NCBI RefSeq assembly: GCF_900105005.1 | Contig: NZ_LT629748.1 | Span: 186,001 to 250,000, forward strand | Source: Halopseudomonas litoralis | Lineage (GTDB): Bacteria; Pseudomonadota; Gammaproteobacteria; Pseudomonadales; Pseudomonadaceae | Direction: 5' to 3' | DNA length: 64,000 bases | Shown: piece after piece, positions 1-9,328 of the stretch | How the letters are laid out: each line of letters opens with the position of its first letter | Position numbering within the stretch: position 1 is the stretch's first letter | Notes under the pieces: generated by a model | Told to the model about the DNA's origin: nothing | The model's database searches: none | Seen by the model: the letters and a program-made list of their open reading frames with translations, nothing else | Translations under genes and position numbers: made by a program

Positions 1-1227
1 CCCTATCATCACTATGGTCTGCTGCATTACTGCAAAAAGTTCGGTGTCAAACTGGAGCCCTTCATGCAGCTCAACTTCAACGCCTACGTGCATGCGCAAG
101 ACGCCTTTGGCGGGAAGCCTCAGCGGGTGCGTGAAGTCCTGACAGATGTGCATGGTTATACTGCGGAATTGCTCGCGAAAGCGGCTGATCAGCACGCACT
201 CGATGACGTGCTCACCAGAGAGGATTGCGAGGCACTGCTGGAACAGCTCGATGAGTGGGGCAGGCTCTCGGGTGACCACAAGTATCAGCAGAGTCTCAAG
301 GCCAGCGAATTTCGCGGCTACAAGGACTGGCCCGCTGGCGGTTTGATGCCCAAGCCCTCACCCAGTGAGCCGCTTGATTTCAAGGAGCTGCTGCACTCCG
401 GTTTGTGGAAGCTGTTGCTGGATTATTTCGAGACTTCCTATCAACACACGATGTTCGAGCCGGTCGGCGGCATGGAGCAGATTGCCCGTGGTTTTGCTGG
501 CGAGGTCGGTGACCTGATCGAATATCGCCGGCAGGTCGTACGGATCGAGCAATCCGACAGTGAAGTCACGGTGCACTATATCGATCCGGATCATCCGGAA
601 CAGGTGATGACCCGCACCGCCGACTGGTGCGTGTGCAATATTCCGCTGTCTATTCTCAGCCAGATCCCGGTGGATGTCTCACCCAAAAAGCGTCAGGCGA
701 TAGCAGCCATACCTTATGGCAGCTCGGTGAAAACGGGCCTGGAGTTCAAACGGCGCTTCTGGGAGCAGGATGAAAATATCTTTGGCGGAGTGACCTATAC
801 GGATCTGCCCATCAATATCATTTCCTACCCTGCCTACGATTATTTCAGCGATGGACCAGGCGTATTGCTGGGGGCCTATGCCATTGATAATCCAGCCAGT
901 TTTACCACGTCGGCGCTGGATGCACGTGAGCGAATCGCGTTGGCGGTAGCCTACGGCAAACAGATACATCCCCAATACGAAAAAGAATTCCTGTCGGGAG
1001 TTTCCTGGGTCTGGCATCGCTGCCCCTGGAGCCTGGGCTGCTATGGTCTATGGACTGATGAGCTGCGTGCCGCGCACTACGACACGCTTTGCGAGATCGA
1101 TAATCGTCTGGTTTTGGCGGGCGAACACTGTTCCTATATTCCTGCTTGGCAGGAAGGGGCAGTCTTGTCCGGTATGGATGCCAGCCAACGGCTGCATGAA
1201 AAAGCCACAGCCATGACAAGCGCATGA
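1..1227 (+). CDS. Flavin-dependent amine oxidase (5' end outside window)
   Basis: The reading frame is open from base 1, so the N-terminus with the Rossmann FAD-binding GxGxxG motif lies upstream. About 408 residues are visible. The C-terminal part carries the amine-oxidase FAD-binding end, LVLAGEHCSYIPAWQEGAV followed by LSGMDAS, and a substrate-domain segment MFEPVGGMEQIARGF typical of monoamine oxidase-like flavoproteins. The family oxidises amines or protoporphyrinogen-like substrates; the substrate here cannot be read from sequence. It sits 7 bases before a cytochrome c gene and on the same strand as the ACIII/oxidase genes, so its electrons might enter that chain, but that is inference from position. 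Confidence 0.85.
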   Translation, partial: PYHHYGLLHYCKKFGVKLEPFMQLNFNAYVHAQDAFGGKPQRVREVLTDVHGYTAELLAKAADQHALDDVLTREDCEALLEQLDEWGRLSGDHKYQQSLKASEFRGYKDWPAGGLMPKPSPSEPLDFKELLHSGLWKLLLDYFETSYQHTMFEPVGGMEQIARGFAGEVGDLIEYRRQVVRIEQSDSEVTVHYIDPDHPEQVMTRTADWCVCNIPLSILSQIPVDVSPKKRQAIAAIPYGSSVKTGLEFKRRFWEQDENIFGGVTYTDLPINIISYPAYDYFSDGPGVLLGAYAIDNPASFTTSALDARERIALAVAYGKQIHPQYEKEFLSGVSWVWHRCPWSLGCYGLWTDELRAAHYDTLCEIDNRLVLAGEHCSYIPAWQEGAVLSGMDASQRLHEKATAMTSA

Positions 1228-1234
1228 GGTGATC

Positions 1235-1795
1235 ATGAAAAGCATCACATTCACGCTTTTACTTCTTGCCAGCCTGGGTATGGCAGCCATCGTGCAAGCT
1301 GACGATCCGCCGAAGTCCGGATCGGTCGAAGATGCCGGTGAGCGGCGCACTCCGCCGTGGACCAACGACAGCGCCAATATCCGCCTGCAGCAGCCGCGCA
1401 CGTCGCCGGAGACCAGGCAGAACGAGCCCTATTCCGCGGATGATTTTACTGTCACCGACGAGTGGGAGAAATTGTTCGCTGAGGAGAAACATTTTTCCAC
1501 AACCAGCGGCGAGGAGCTGTACAAGACCATGTGCCAGGCATGTCATATGGCTGATGGGCAGGGCGCGCGTGGCGCCGGGGACTATCCTTCGTTTGTCGGT
1601 GACGAGCGGCTGCGCACGCCTTACTACCCCATCGATGTGATTCTCAACGGATTGCGCGGCATGCCTGCTTTCGATGACATGCTGTCAAACAAACAGATCG
1701 CCGACGTGGTGAATTATCTGCGAACCAGTTTCGGCAACCAGCTGCAAGCGGACACCACAGCAAACGATGTGGCTCGGGTTCGCCACCAGGAATAG
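1235..1795 (+). CDS. Periplasmic c-type cytochrome
   Basis: A 186-residue protein with a Sec signal peptide (about residues 1-21, ending in VQA) and one class I cytochrome c domain with the haem motif CQACH near residue 98. The probable Met ligand is in GMPAF near residue 139. The ATG at 1235 is preferred over an in-frame GTG at 1229 because GAGG lies five bases upstream of the ATG and overlaps the stop of the amine oxidase gene. It lies between the amine oxidase and actA, so it may be an electron acceptor for the oxidase or a carrier between ACIII and the terminal oxidase. The mature N-terminal 70 residues are polar and low in complexity. Confidence 0.85.
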   Translation: MKSITFTLLLLASLGMAAIVQADDPPKSGSVEDAGERRTPPWTNDSANIRLQQPRTSPETRQNEPYSADDFTVTDEWEKLFAEEKHFSTTSGEELYKTMCQACHMADGQGARGAGDYPSFVGDERLRTPYYPIDVILNGLRGMPAFDDMLSNKQIADVVNYLRTSFGNQLQADTTANDVARVRHQE

Positions 1796-1830
1796 GAGGC
1801 TGCGGCCATTGCCGCAGTCAGGAGGCTGAC

Positions 1831-2490
1831 GTGCCGCAGCTTTTTACGCCCCGCAGTAATGGCATCGCGCGATTACTCATCGCTGCTGCGCTGGTGCTGA
1901 TCATTGGAGGTACCGCTGCGGTTCTCATGCTGAACACATCCCCTTACAACACCGGCCAGCACGCCGTGGTAGCTCAGCCGGTGCCATTCAGTCACCGCCA
2001 TCATGTCGGCGAGCTGGGCATCCGGTGCGGTTATTGCCATACCAGTTTTGAGCGTTCGGCCTTTGCCGGATTACCCGATACCGCTACCTGTATGACCTGC
2101 CACTCCCAGTTATGGACCAACGCCGACGTGCTGGCGCCCGTGCGTGAAAGCCTGGCGCAAAACAAGCCGCTGCGTTGGTCGCGCGTCCACGATCTCCCGG
2201 ACTATGTCTATTTCAGTCATCAGGCGCACGTCAACAATGGCGTGGGCTGCGAGTCCTGTCATGGCCGGGTGGATCAGATGCCGCTGACGCGCCAGGCCAA
2301 ACCCTTGACCATGCGCTGGTGCCTGGAATGTCATCGTGACCCCGGACCGCATCTACGTGCTGAACAGCAAATTACGACCATGGGCTACCCACACAGCAAA
2401 GCCGCCTCACAAGCCTCGGCCGTTCAACTGCTGAAAGAGTACAACATTCGCACCGAGCGGATGACCGAGTGTGTGACATGTCACCGATAA
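1831..2490 (+). CDS. actA: Alternative complex III subunit ActA, pentahaem cytochrome c
   Basis: A 219-residue protein with an N-terminal membrane anchor (about residues 13-33) and five CxxCH haem sites: CGYCH, CMTCH, CESCH, CLECH and CVTCH. Five haems on a short anchored protein, directly followed by an actB-type gene, is the ActA signature of alternative complex III, the bc1-unrelated quinol:electron acceptor oxidoreductase. Starts with GTG at 1831; AGGAGG lies about five bases upstream (1821-1826). The gene end overlaps actB by 13 bases. ActA is periplasmic and passes electrons out of the complex. Confidence 0.92.
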   Translation: MPQLFTPRSNGIARLLIAAALVLIIGGTAAVLMLNTSPYNTGQHAVVAQPVPFSHRHHVGELGIRCGYCHTSFERSAFAGLPDTATCMTCHSQLWTNADVLAPVRESLAQNKPLRWSRVHDLPDYVYFSHQAHVNNGVGCESCHGRVDQMPLTRQAKPLTMRWCLECHRDPGPHLRAEQQITTMGYPHSKAASQASAVQLLKEYNIRTERMTECVTCHR

Positions 2491-5447
2491 AGCCGATCCC
2501 GGTTGACAGCTTCGCCAGTGGCTACTGGCGAAGCCTGGATGAGCTGGCGCAGACGCCAGCCTACACCGCCCTGCAGCAAGGAGAGTTTGTCGATGCTGCG
2601 CAGCAGGGGCTGGGGCAGGGGGCAATCAGTCGCCGCAGTATCCTCAAGCTACTCGGCGCCAGCATGGCGTTGGCGGGGTTCACCGGCTGTACCCGGCAGC
2701 CGGAAGAACACATCATTCCTTATGTCGAGATGCCCGAGCAGGTCATTCCCGGCCGTCCTCAGTACTATGCGACGGCAGTGGCGATTGGCGGCTACGCCCA
2801 TGGTGTCCTGGCAGAAAGTCATGAGGGCCGACCGACCAGACTTGAAGGTAATCCGGATCATCCCGCCACCCAGGGCGCCTGCGATCCGGTGGCGCAGGCC
2901 TCGATATTATCGCTGTACGATCCCGACCGGTCTGCGGCGGTCCGCCATAAGGGCGTGATCAGCAGTTTTGGCAGTTGCCTGATGGCGCTCAAGGAGCAGC
3001 AGACCGAGTGGAATAGATCGGGCGGTGCAGGACTGTGCTTCCTGACCGAAAACATCAACTCGCCAAGCGCCCGGCAGTATATGACTGCGCTGCAACAGCG
3101 ATGGCCACAGGCGCGCTGGTTTGTGCATGAGCCGATTGATCGCAGCGCCGTGTTTGCCGGCAGTCAGCTGCTGTTCGGTGAGTCGCTGGAGCCGCGCTAT
3201 CGACTGGATCACGCGGCGGTGATCGTTTCGCTGGATGCCGACTTCCTGCAAGCGCAGCCGGGGTTTCTGCGCTACGCACATGACTTTCGGGGCGCGCGTC
3301 AGCCGAGCTTTTCGGAGCAGCCACCGTCCCGGCTGTATGCGCTGGAGTCCAGTCTTACGGTTACCGGCGCAGCCGCCGAGCATCGTTACGCCTTGGCCTG
3401 GCCGGATGTCGAGTCAGCGGCCCGCCAGCTGGCGTTGGCGCTGGGGCTGCAGGTGGCCGCGCCACAACGTCAGGTATTGCCCGAACGCTGGGTACGGGCA
3501 ATCGCCGAAGATCTGCAGCAGCACCGAGGCACGGCACTGATAGTTCCTGGGGAGCAGCAATCGCCCGCCGTGCATGCCATCGCTCATGCGATCAACGAAA
3601 AACTGGGCGGGTTTGGTTCCACCCTGGAATGGATGCAGCCGGTGAGGAATCCCGCTGGTGCCGAGGATCTCACTGCATTGGGCCGCGCGATTCAGGCGCA
3701 CGAGGTCGATAGTCTGATCATGCTGGATACCAACCCGGTATATTCGGCGCCAGCTGATCTGGACTTCGCGCACTTGGTGCAGAAAGTCCCCTGGCGGCTG
3801 CACTGGGGTGAATACGAGGATGAAACAGCGCAGCTCTGCCACTGGCATATACCGGCCGCGCACTATCTGGAAGGCTGGGGCGATATATGCGCTTATGACG
3901 GCACGGTCAGTCTGGTGCAGCCGCTGATTCTGCCACTGCATGACGGCCAGACGTTGCTGCAGATGCTAGCGGCAATCGACCAAGGGGTGGCGCAAGACCC
4001 GCGCGAGCTGTTGCTGGCGTATTGGCGAGGACGTTATTGGGGTGCGGATTTTTCGACCTTCTGGAAACAGAGCCTGCATGACGGGGTGGTAGCGGATACG
4101 CGTGCACCGGTAGCCTCGGCCAGCGTGCGGCCTGACTGGGCGGCGCATCTGCCAGCAGCGCAGGCTTGGGCGGAAGACAGTCTGGTATTGCAGTTTCGAC
4201 CGGATTCGGCTCTGTGGGATGGACGCTACGCCAACAATGGCTGGCTGCAGGAATTGCCTCGACCATTGACCACGCTCACCTGGCACAACGCCGCGCTGAT
4301 CAGTCCGGCGCTGGCTCAACGCTACGGATTGGAGAATGGCCAGAAAATCGCACTCAGCAGCATCGGGCACACGCTGGAAGTGCCGGTGTTCGTTTTGCCC
4401 GGCCACCCGGATGCGGCTATCACCCTGGCGCTGGGGCATGGACGTACAGCAGGGGGGCGGGTAGCCCAGGATGTCGGCAGCAATGCCTATCGGCTCAGAA
4501 CCAGTGCGCTGCCTTGGGCCGCCCCGGTTACGCTCCAGGTCACCGACGGCGTTCAGCCGCTTGCGGCTATCCAGACGCACAACAATATTGAGGGGCGTGA
4601 TCTGATACGCCGTGCCAGCTGGGAGCAATACCAAGGCAACCCGCGTTTCGCCCAGGATTCGCCGCCTGAGTTGTCACTTTATGAAGAGCCCTGGCCGGCG
4701 GAGCGCACAGCCGAACAGGCGTGGGGCATGAGTATCGATCTGTCGGCGTGCATCGGCTGTAATGGCTGCGTGACCGCTTGTCAGGCGGAAAACAATATTC
4801 CGGTGGTGGGTCCCGAGGAGGTTGCGCGCGGGCACAACATGCACTGGCTGCGGGTGGACCGCTATTTCTCTGGCGATCCCGCCGCACCCGGCATCAGCTT
4901 CCAGCCGGTCCCCTGCATGCATTGTGAAAACGCGCCCTGCGAATACGTCTGCCCGGTCGGTGCCACTCAACACTCGGTCGATGGGCTGAACCAGATGATC
5001 TATCAGCGCTGCGTGGGCACCCGCTACTGTTCACAGAACTGCCCTTACAAGGTGCGGCGCTTCAATTGGTTCGACTATACCTCCGCTGCGGCAACCCATC
5101 CGGCCCAGCCCGCGCAGCAAAACCCCGACGTTACGGTGCGAACCCGCGGGGTGATGGAAAAATGCACCTACTGTGTGCAACGCATCAGCAGCGTGCGCCA
5201 GGACGCTGAATTGGAAGGGCGCGCAATCAGAGATGGCGAGTTGCAAACGGCCTGTCAGCAGGCCTGTCCCACCCAGGCCATCGTCTTCGGCGATCTGGCT
5301 GATCCAGACAGCCGAGTCAGCCAGCTAAAGGCGCATCCGCTCAACTATGCGATGCTGGCGCATCTCAACACCCGGCCGCGTACCACCTATCTGGCGGCAG
5401 TGACCAACCCCAACCCGGCTTTGCTCGATGACGGCGAGAGCGCCTGA
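2478..5447 (+). CDS. actB: Alternative complex III subunit ActB, molybdopterin-fold/iron-sulfur protein
   Basis: A protein of about 989 residues. It has a twin-arginine-like leader (SRRSILKLLGAS with a lipobox-like GFTGC). A long molybdopterin-oxidoreductase-like region follows, roughly residues 60-720; ActB proteins normally lack the cofactor. The last 270 residues form a ferredoxin-type domain with four cysteine clusters: CIGCNGCVTAC, CMHCENAPCEYVCP, CVGTRYCSQNCP and CTYC paired with CQQACP. This is the fused layout of ActB and explains the large size. The ATG at 2478 is chosen, 13 bases inside actA; an in-frame GTG at 2469 is possible. Periplasmic side, electrically linked to ActA. Confidence 0.93.
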   Translation: MSPIKPIPVDSFASGYWRSLDELAQTPAYTALQQGEFVDAAQQGLGQGAISRRSILKLLGASMALAGFTGCTRQPEEHIIPYVEMPEQVIPGRPQYYATAVAIGGYAHGVLAESHEGRPTRLEGNPDHPATQGACDPVAQASILSLYDPDRSAAVRHKGVISSFGSCLMALKEQQTEWNRSGGAGLCFLTENINSPSARQYMTALQQRWPQARWFVHEPIDRSAVFAGSQLLFGESLEPRYRLDHAAVIVSLDADFLQAQPGFLRYAHDFRGARQPSFSEQPPSRLYALESSLTVTGAAAEHRYALAWPDVESAARQLALALGLQVAAPQRQVLPERWVRAIAEDLQQHRGTALIVPGEQQSPAVHAIAHAINEKLGGFGSTLEWMQPVRNPAGAEDLTALGRAIQAHEVDSLIMLDTNPVYSAPADLDFAHLVQKVPWRLHWGEYEDETAQLCHWHIPAAHYLEGWGDICAYDGTVSLVQPLILPLHDGQTLLQMLAAIDQGVAQDPRELLLAYWRGRYWGADFSTFWKQSLHDGVVADTRAPVASASVRPDWAAHLPAAQAWAEDSLVLQFRPDSALWDGRYANNGWLQELPRPLTTLTWHNAALISPALAQRYGLENGQKIALSSIGHTLEVPVFVLPGHPDAAITLALGHGRTAGGRVAQDVGSNAYRLRTSALPWAAPVTLQVTDGVQPLAAIQTHNNIEGRDLIRRASWEQYQGNPRFAQDSPPELSLYEEPWPAERTAEQAWGMSIDLSACIGCNGCVTACQAENNIPVVGPEEVARGHNMHWLRVDRYFSGDPAAPGISFQPVPCMHCENAPCEYVCPVGATQHSVDGLNQMIYQRCVGTRYCSQNCPYKVRRFNWFDYTSAAATHPAQPAQQNPDVTVRTRGVMEKCTYCVQRISSVRQDAELEGRAIRDGELQTACQQACPTQAIVFGDLADPDSRVSQLKAHPLNYAMLAHLNTRPRTTYLAAVTNPNPALLDDGESA

Positions 5448-5448
5448 G

Positions 5449-6789
5449 ATGGCCGAGCAACCGCTGATTCCAGAGTCGTTGAGCCACGCAGGCATATCCG
5501 AGCGGGTTGCCGGGATCGTCCTGACTCGGCGCGCGCCGCGGGCATGGAAGATCGCGCTGGTAATATCAGCTTTGCTGACGCTGTTATTGCTCGGATCCCT
5601 GACGATCGTTTTCACCACTGGGGTTGGCCTGTTCGGGGTGAACATTCCCGTGGCCTGGGGTTTTCCGATTGTGAACACCATCTGGTGGATTGGCATTGCT
5701 CACGCCGGCACGCTGATCTCAGCCGTGCTGTTGCTCACCCGGCAGCGCTGGCGCGCGTCGATCAACCGGCTGGCGGAGGCCATGGCGATGTTTGCCGTGA
5801 TCTGTGCGGGAATCTATCCGCTGGTCCATCTGGGACGCCCATGGTTGGCGTATTACCTGCTGCCTTACCCCGATAGCATGGATCTCTGGCCGCAATGGCG
5901 CAGTCCCCTGGTGTGGGATTTTTTTGCCATCGCCACCTATCTGATCTTCACCCTGTGCTTTCTGTATCTGAGCCTGTTACCGGACCTTGCCACCCTGCGC
6001 GACCGTGCTCGCAGCCGCATCGTGCAGCTCTGCTATGGGTTTCTGGCCCTTGGCTGGCGCAATTCAGCGCTGCACTGGGCCCGTTATGAACAGGCCAATA
6101 TGGTCCTGGCCGTGATTGCTGCACCCCTGGTGGTGTCGGTGACCGGGATTATTTCCCTGGATCTGGCGGTTTCCATCGTCCCCGGCTACCACTTCACCAT
6201 CTTCCCGCCGTATTTTGTCGCCGGTGCCTTGTTCTCCGGGTTTGCCACCGTCGCCATGCTGGCCATTACCATGCGCTCGCTTTTTACGCTGAAAGACCTG
6301 ATTACCAGGCAGCATCTCGATTATCTGGGGCGCATGATGCTGATCTTCGCTCTGGTAGTGAGTTACGCCTACATTCAGGAGATGTTCACCGCCTGGTACT
6401 CCGGTGATGAGTTCTATCGGATGGTGTATATCGATCGCTGGACCGGCCCCTACGCTCCGGTCTGGTGGAGCATGATTTTCTGCAACGTCGTATTGACACA
6501 GCTGCTCTGGTTTCGACGTGTGCGCCGCTCGCCGTTGGTGTTGTTCGGTCTCGCCGTCACCAGCAACATCGGTATGTGGCTGGAACGTTTTCAGATCGTT
6601 TTTACCAGTACGCATGCGGACTTCACGCCGGCAGCCTGGGGTACAAGCTGGCCAACCAGCTGGGACTGGATGGTGTACGCTGGCTCGTTGGGTTTGTTCA
6701 CTTTTCTGATATTGCTCTTCGTCCGCCTGGTACCTTTGATCTCGATGCACGATACGCGCTCGAAAATTCACCGGGAGGACACAGGATGA
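5449..6789 (+). CDS. actC: Alternative complex III subunit ActC, NrfD-family membrane protein
   Basis: A 446-residue polytopic membrane protein with about ten hydrophobic segments, resembling the NrfD/PsrC family that binds quinol in ACIII and related complexes. Recognisable conserved stretches include GFPIVNTIWWIGIAHAGT near the first helices and YIQEMFTAWYSG later. The start ATG follows the actB stop by one base; an upstream in-frame ATG at 5428 inside actB is less likely. The stop overlaps the start of actD in ATGA, pointing to translational coupling. Expected quinol-oxidising subunit in the cytoplasmic membrane. Confidence 0.92.
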   Translation: MAEQPLIPESLSHAGISERVAGIVLTRRAPRAWKIALVISALLTLLLLGSLTIVFTTGVGLFGVNIPVAWGFPIVNTIWWIGIAHAGTLISAVLLLTRQRWRASINRLAEAMAMFAVICAGIYPLVHLGRPWLAYYLLPYPDSMDLWPQWRSPLVWDFFAIATYLIFTLCFLYLSLLPDLATLRDRARSRIVQLCYGFLALGWRNSALHWARYEQANMVLAVIAAPLVVSVTGIISLDLAVSIVPGYHFTIFPPYFVAGALFSGFATVAMLAITMRSLFTLKDLITRQHLDYLGRMMLIFALVVSYAYIQEMFTAWYSGDEFYRMVYIDRWTGPYAPVWWSMIFCNVVLTQLLWFRRVRRSPLVLFGLAVTSNIGMWLERFQIVFTSTHADFTPAAWGTSWPTSWDWMVYAGSLGLFTFLILLFVRLVPLISMHDTRSKIHREDTG

Positions 6790-7328
6790 CCAGAACCGGT
6801 ATCTACGGTGTTATCGCCCGGTTTGACAGCGCCGACCAGCTAGTCACGGTGACCCATGCTGCCCGTCAGGCTGGCTATCGTGGGCTGGATGCCTTTGCTC
6901 CCTTTCCTGTACCGGGACTGCCGGCGGCGCTGGGTTTTCACCAGCGCCGCATCGCGCCTCTGGCGCTGCTGGCTGGGCTGTGTGCGGCAGCGGCGGCCTT
7001 TGCATTGCAGTGGTATTCAGCGGTAATCGATTATCCGATCGTCGTCGGCGGCAAGCCGCTGAACAGTTGGCCAGCCTTTTTGCCGGTGAGCTTTGAACTG
7101 GGCATTCTCGCCACGGCATTGACGGCAATCTTGATGATGCTGTGGGGCAATGGCTTGCCGCGCCCCTACCATGCGGTATTCAATGATCCCGAGTTTGACC
7201 GGGCCTCCTGCGACGGTTTCTTTCTACTGATCCGTGGGGGAGACGACGCCTCTGCCGCGACAGCGCCAACGGTTCGCGCATGGCTGACCAGTCAGGGAGC
7301 AACCAGCATCCGGGAGCTCAGGGCATGA
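6786..7328 (+). CDS. actD: Alternative complex III subunit ActD (DUF3341)
   Basis: A 180-residue protein with a soluble N-terminal part starting YGVIARFDSADQLVTVTHAA, two transmembrane helices in the middle (about residues 57-78 and 98-120) and a short soluble tail. This two-helix layout and the position between ActC and the monohaem cytochrome match ActD (DUF3341 type). Overlaps actC and actE by four bases on each side. It carries no cofactor motif; the family is structural in the complex. Confidence 0.88.
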   Translation: MTRTGIYGVIARFDSADQLVTVTHAARQAGYRGLDAFAPFPVPGLPAALGFHQRRIAPLALLAGLCAAAAAFALQWYSAVIDYPIVVGGKPLNSWPAFLPVSFELGILATALTAILMMLWGNGLPRPYHAVFNDPEFDRASCDGFFLLIRGGDDASAATAPTVRAWLTSQGATSIRELRA

Positions 7329-7894
7329 TGGGCGGCATCATTTTGTTACTCACGGCGTGCATTGGACTATTGGCCGGCTGCAGCCAAGCGATGGAAGATC
7401 AGCCGAAATATACACCCTACGAGCAGACTGATGCGGCGCAGTCCGGCCTTTGGCCCCACCAGCAGTCGGCACGCCTGCCGGTTGCCGGCACGGTGGCGCG
7501 GGGTGAATCGTTGGAACCCCCTGCTGAGCAGTTGCCGGTGCCGCTGACCATGGTGCTGCTGAAGCGGGGCCAGCAGCAATACGACACCTTCTGCGTGCCA
7601 TGCCATGGGCTGAATGGTGCAGGTGATGGCGTGGTGGTGCAGCGCGGTTTTCCTGCACCACCGTCTTATCACATAGCGCGTTTACGTCAGGCGCCGCTGA
7701 AGCACTTTTATGATGTCATCGCCGACGGATATGGTGTGATGTACAGCTACGGCGCACGAGTACCGCCGGCGGAGCGTTGGGCCATTGCGGTGTACATCCG
7801 CGCTTTGCAGCTGTCGCAACATGCCCACGTCAGTGACCTGACGCCGACGCAGCGTGCAACTCTGGTGCCGCCCATGCCGGAGGGCCGACCATGA
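7325..7894 (+). CDS. actE: Alternative complex III subunit ActE, monohaem cytochrome c lipoprotein
   Basis: A 189-residue protein with a lipoprotein signal peptide (lipobox LAGC about residue 16) and one haem motif, CVPCH, followed by GLNGAGDG. A likely axial Met is in GYGVMYSYG, as in ActE homologues. The ATG at 7325 overlaps the actD stop (ATGA) and leads directly into the signal peptide, so it is preferred over the ATG at 7280. Acts on the periplasmic face as an electron exit site with ActA. Confidence 0.9.
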   Translation: MMGGIILLLTACIGLLAGCSQAMEDQPKYTPYEQTDAAQSGLWPHQQSARLPVAGTVARGESLEPPAEQLPVPLTMVLLKRGQQQYDTFCVPCHGLNGAGDGVVVQRGFPAPPSYHIARLRQAPLKHFYDVIADGYGVMYSYGARVPPAERWAIAVYIRALQLSQHAHVSDLTPTQRATLVPPMPEGRP

Positions 7895-8985
7895 AGCACA
7901 AACCCGTCTGGTTGCCGGGCGTGCTCACACTCGGTTTATTGCTGCTGGGTTTATGGCAGGACAGCCGTGCCTTGTGGTCCAGCTGGATCACGGTCGTGAT
8001 GATCTGGGGCATGCTGCCGCTGGGTGCACTGGCGGTGTTATTTACCCATAACCTGACTGGTGGGCGCTGGGGTGAAGTCAGCCGTCCGGTCTGGCTGGCA
8101 TTGGCAGGCAGCCTGCCATTGTTCGCTATTTCACTGTTGCCTTTGCTACTGGTGATGGACGTATTGTTTGCCTGGCTGCAACCGGTAGCGTCGCTGCCCG
8201 AAACCGTACAGAACAAGCTGCTTTATCTGAACAAACCGTTCTTCATCATCCGCACCTTCTGCTATCTGGTGCTTTGGCTGGGCATGAGCTGGTTGCTCGG
8301 CTCCTGGTCGCACCGCCGTACGAGCCGTAGTCCCGGGCTTGCGGCTGCCGGTCTGATCCTCTGGTTTATCACGCTGACCTTCTTCGGTGTTGACTGGTTC
8401 ATATCGCTGGAACCCCGTTTCTATTCGGATGTATTTGGTCTGATGCTCTGCATGTCCGCGGCAAGCGCGGCTTTGGCAGCCGGGATAATGCTGTATTCGG
8501 CGACCGAGAGGCGCCCTGCAGCGTCGGGCCCGCGCCGCGATATTGCCAACCTGTGGCTCACGCTTCTGCTGGGCTGGGTGTTCATGGCGTTTTCGCAATA
8601 CATCATCATCTGGTCGGGGAACCTGCCGGATGAGATCGGCTGGTACCTGCAACGTAATGCGGGAATCTGGCGCGCTGTCAGCGTGTGGTCGTTCGCGCTG
8701 TTCTTCCTGGTGCCATTCGCCGTATTGCTATCGACCAAAGCTAAAAACAATCGCGCCTGGCTCTGCAGCGCCGCCGGCGTTTGCTTGTCGGGGCACGCGT
8801 TGCAAATGCTCTGGCTGATCGCCCCCTCCCTGGCGCCGGCGACGGCAACACAGGGAGTACTGACTCTGCTGCTGACGGTGAGCCTGGGCGCGACCTATGT
8901 TGGATTCATTCGTCACCTGTGGCGGCGCCAATCGTTGCCGCCGGCCGTTTCCGAACTTTCCGTTCCGGGAGAGCAGTATGTCTGA
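7891..8985 (+). CDS. actF: Alternative complex III subunit ActF, membrane protein
   Basis: A 364-residue polytopic membrane protein with about ten hydrophobic segments, shorter than but similar in layout to ActC. It contains FFGVDWFISLEPRFYSDVFG, a stretch typical of ActF. The start overlaps actE by four bases. Two NrfD-like membrane subunits (ActC and ActF) bracketing ActD and ActE is the standard ACIII gene order. ActF is thought to contribute to the membrane core rather than the main quinol site. Confidence 0.88.
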   Translation: MKHKPVWLPGVLTLGLLLLGLWQDSRALWSSWITVVMIWGMLPLGALAVLFTHNLTGGRWGEVSRPVWLALAGSLPLFAISLLPLLLVMDVLFAWLQPVASLPETVQNKLLYLNKPFFIIRTFCYLVLWLGMSWLLGSWSHRRTSRSPGLAAAGLILWFITLTFFGVDWFISLEPRFYSDVFGLMLCMSAASAALAAGIMLYSATERRPAASGPRRDIANLWLTLLLGWVFMAFSQYIIIWSGNLPDEIGWYLQRNAGIWRAVSVWSFALFFLVPFAVLLSTKAKNNRAWLCSAAGVCLSGHALQMLWLIAPSLAPATATQGVLTLLLTVSLGATYVGFIRHLWRRQSLPPAVSELSVPGEQYV

Positions 8986-9328
8986 ACGTTCTCCCCACGC
9001 AACCGATACCGTTTCAGCCCGCGCCCTCTGGGCCGCCATGCTGGGGACACTGGCGCTGGTGCTCTGCAGCAGTGGCGCTATCTGGCTGGTGCTGCAACAT
9101 GAAAAAAAAGCCTTGCCGGAAGCAGTGTTTGACACCCCGGTAAGATCCGGACCGCCGTTGCTACAGGCACACCCAAAAACCGAGCTGGTTAAACATACCC
9201 AGGCGGCCACGGCGCAGCTGCATTCGGCAGGCTGGGTTGATAAGCAAGAACACATTGTCCACCTGCCGATTGAGCAAGCCATGCAATTGCTGGTAGAGCG
9301 AGGGTTGCCAGAGGAGGAAACGCCATGA
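8978..9328 (+). CDS. Small single-helix membrane protein of the ACIII-oxidase operon
   Basis: A 116-residue protein with one transmembrane helix (about residues 17-42) and a soluble tail with a repeated acidic/hydrophobic pattern ending in IEQAMQLLVERGLP. It overlaps actF and the SCO gene, so it is almost surely co-expressed. I do not recognise a named family; the position is that of small accessory genes sometimes found between ACIII and SCO/cox genes, so an assembly or accessory role is plausible but unproven. The ATG at 8978 has GGGAGAG a few bases upstream. Confidence 0.7.
   Translation: MSERSPHATDTVSARALWAAMLGTLALVLCSSGAIWLVLQHEKKALPEAVFDTPVRSGPPLLQAHPKTELVKHTQAATAQLHSAGWVDKQEHIVHLPIEQAMQLLVERGLPEEETP

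Noticed and set aside
902..1225. Long minus-strand open frames across the amine oxidase gene
   Set aside because: Compositional shadows of a well-supported plus-strand gene; no family content.
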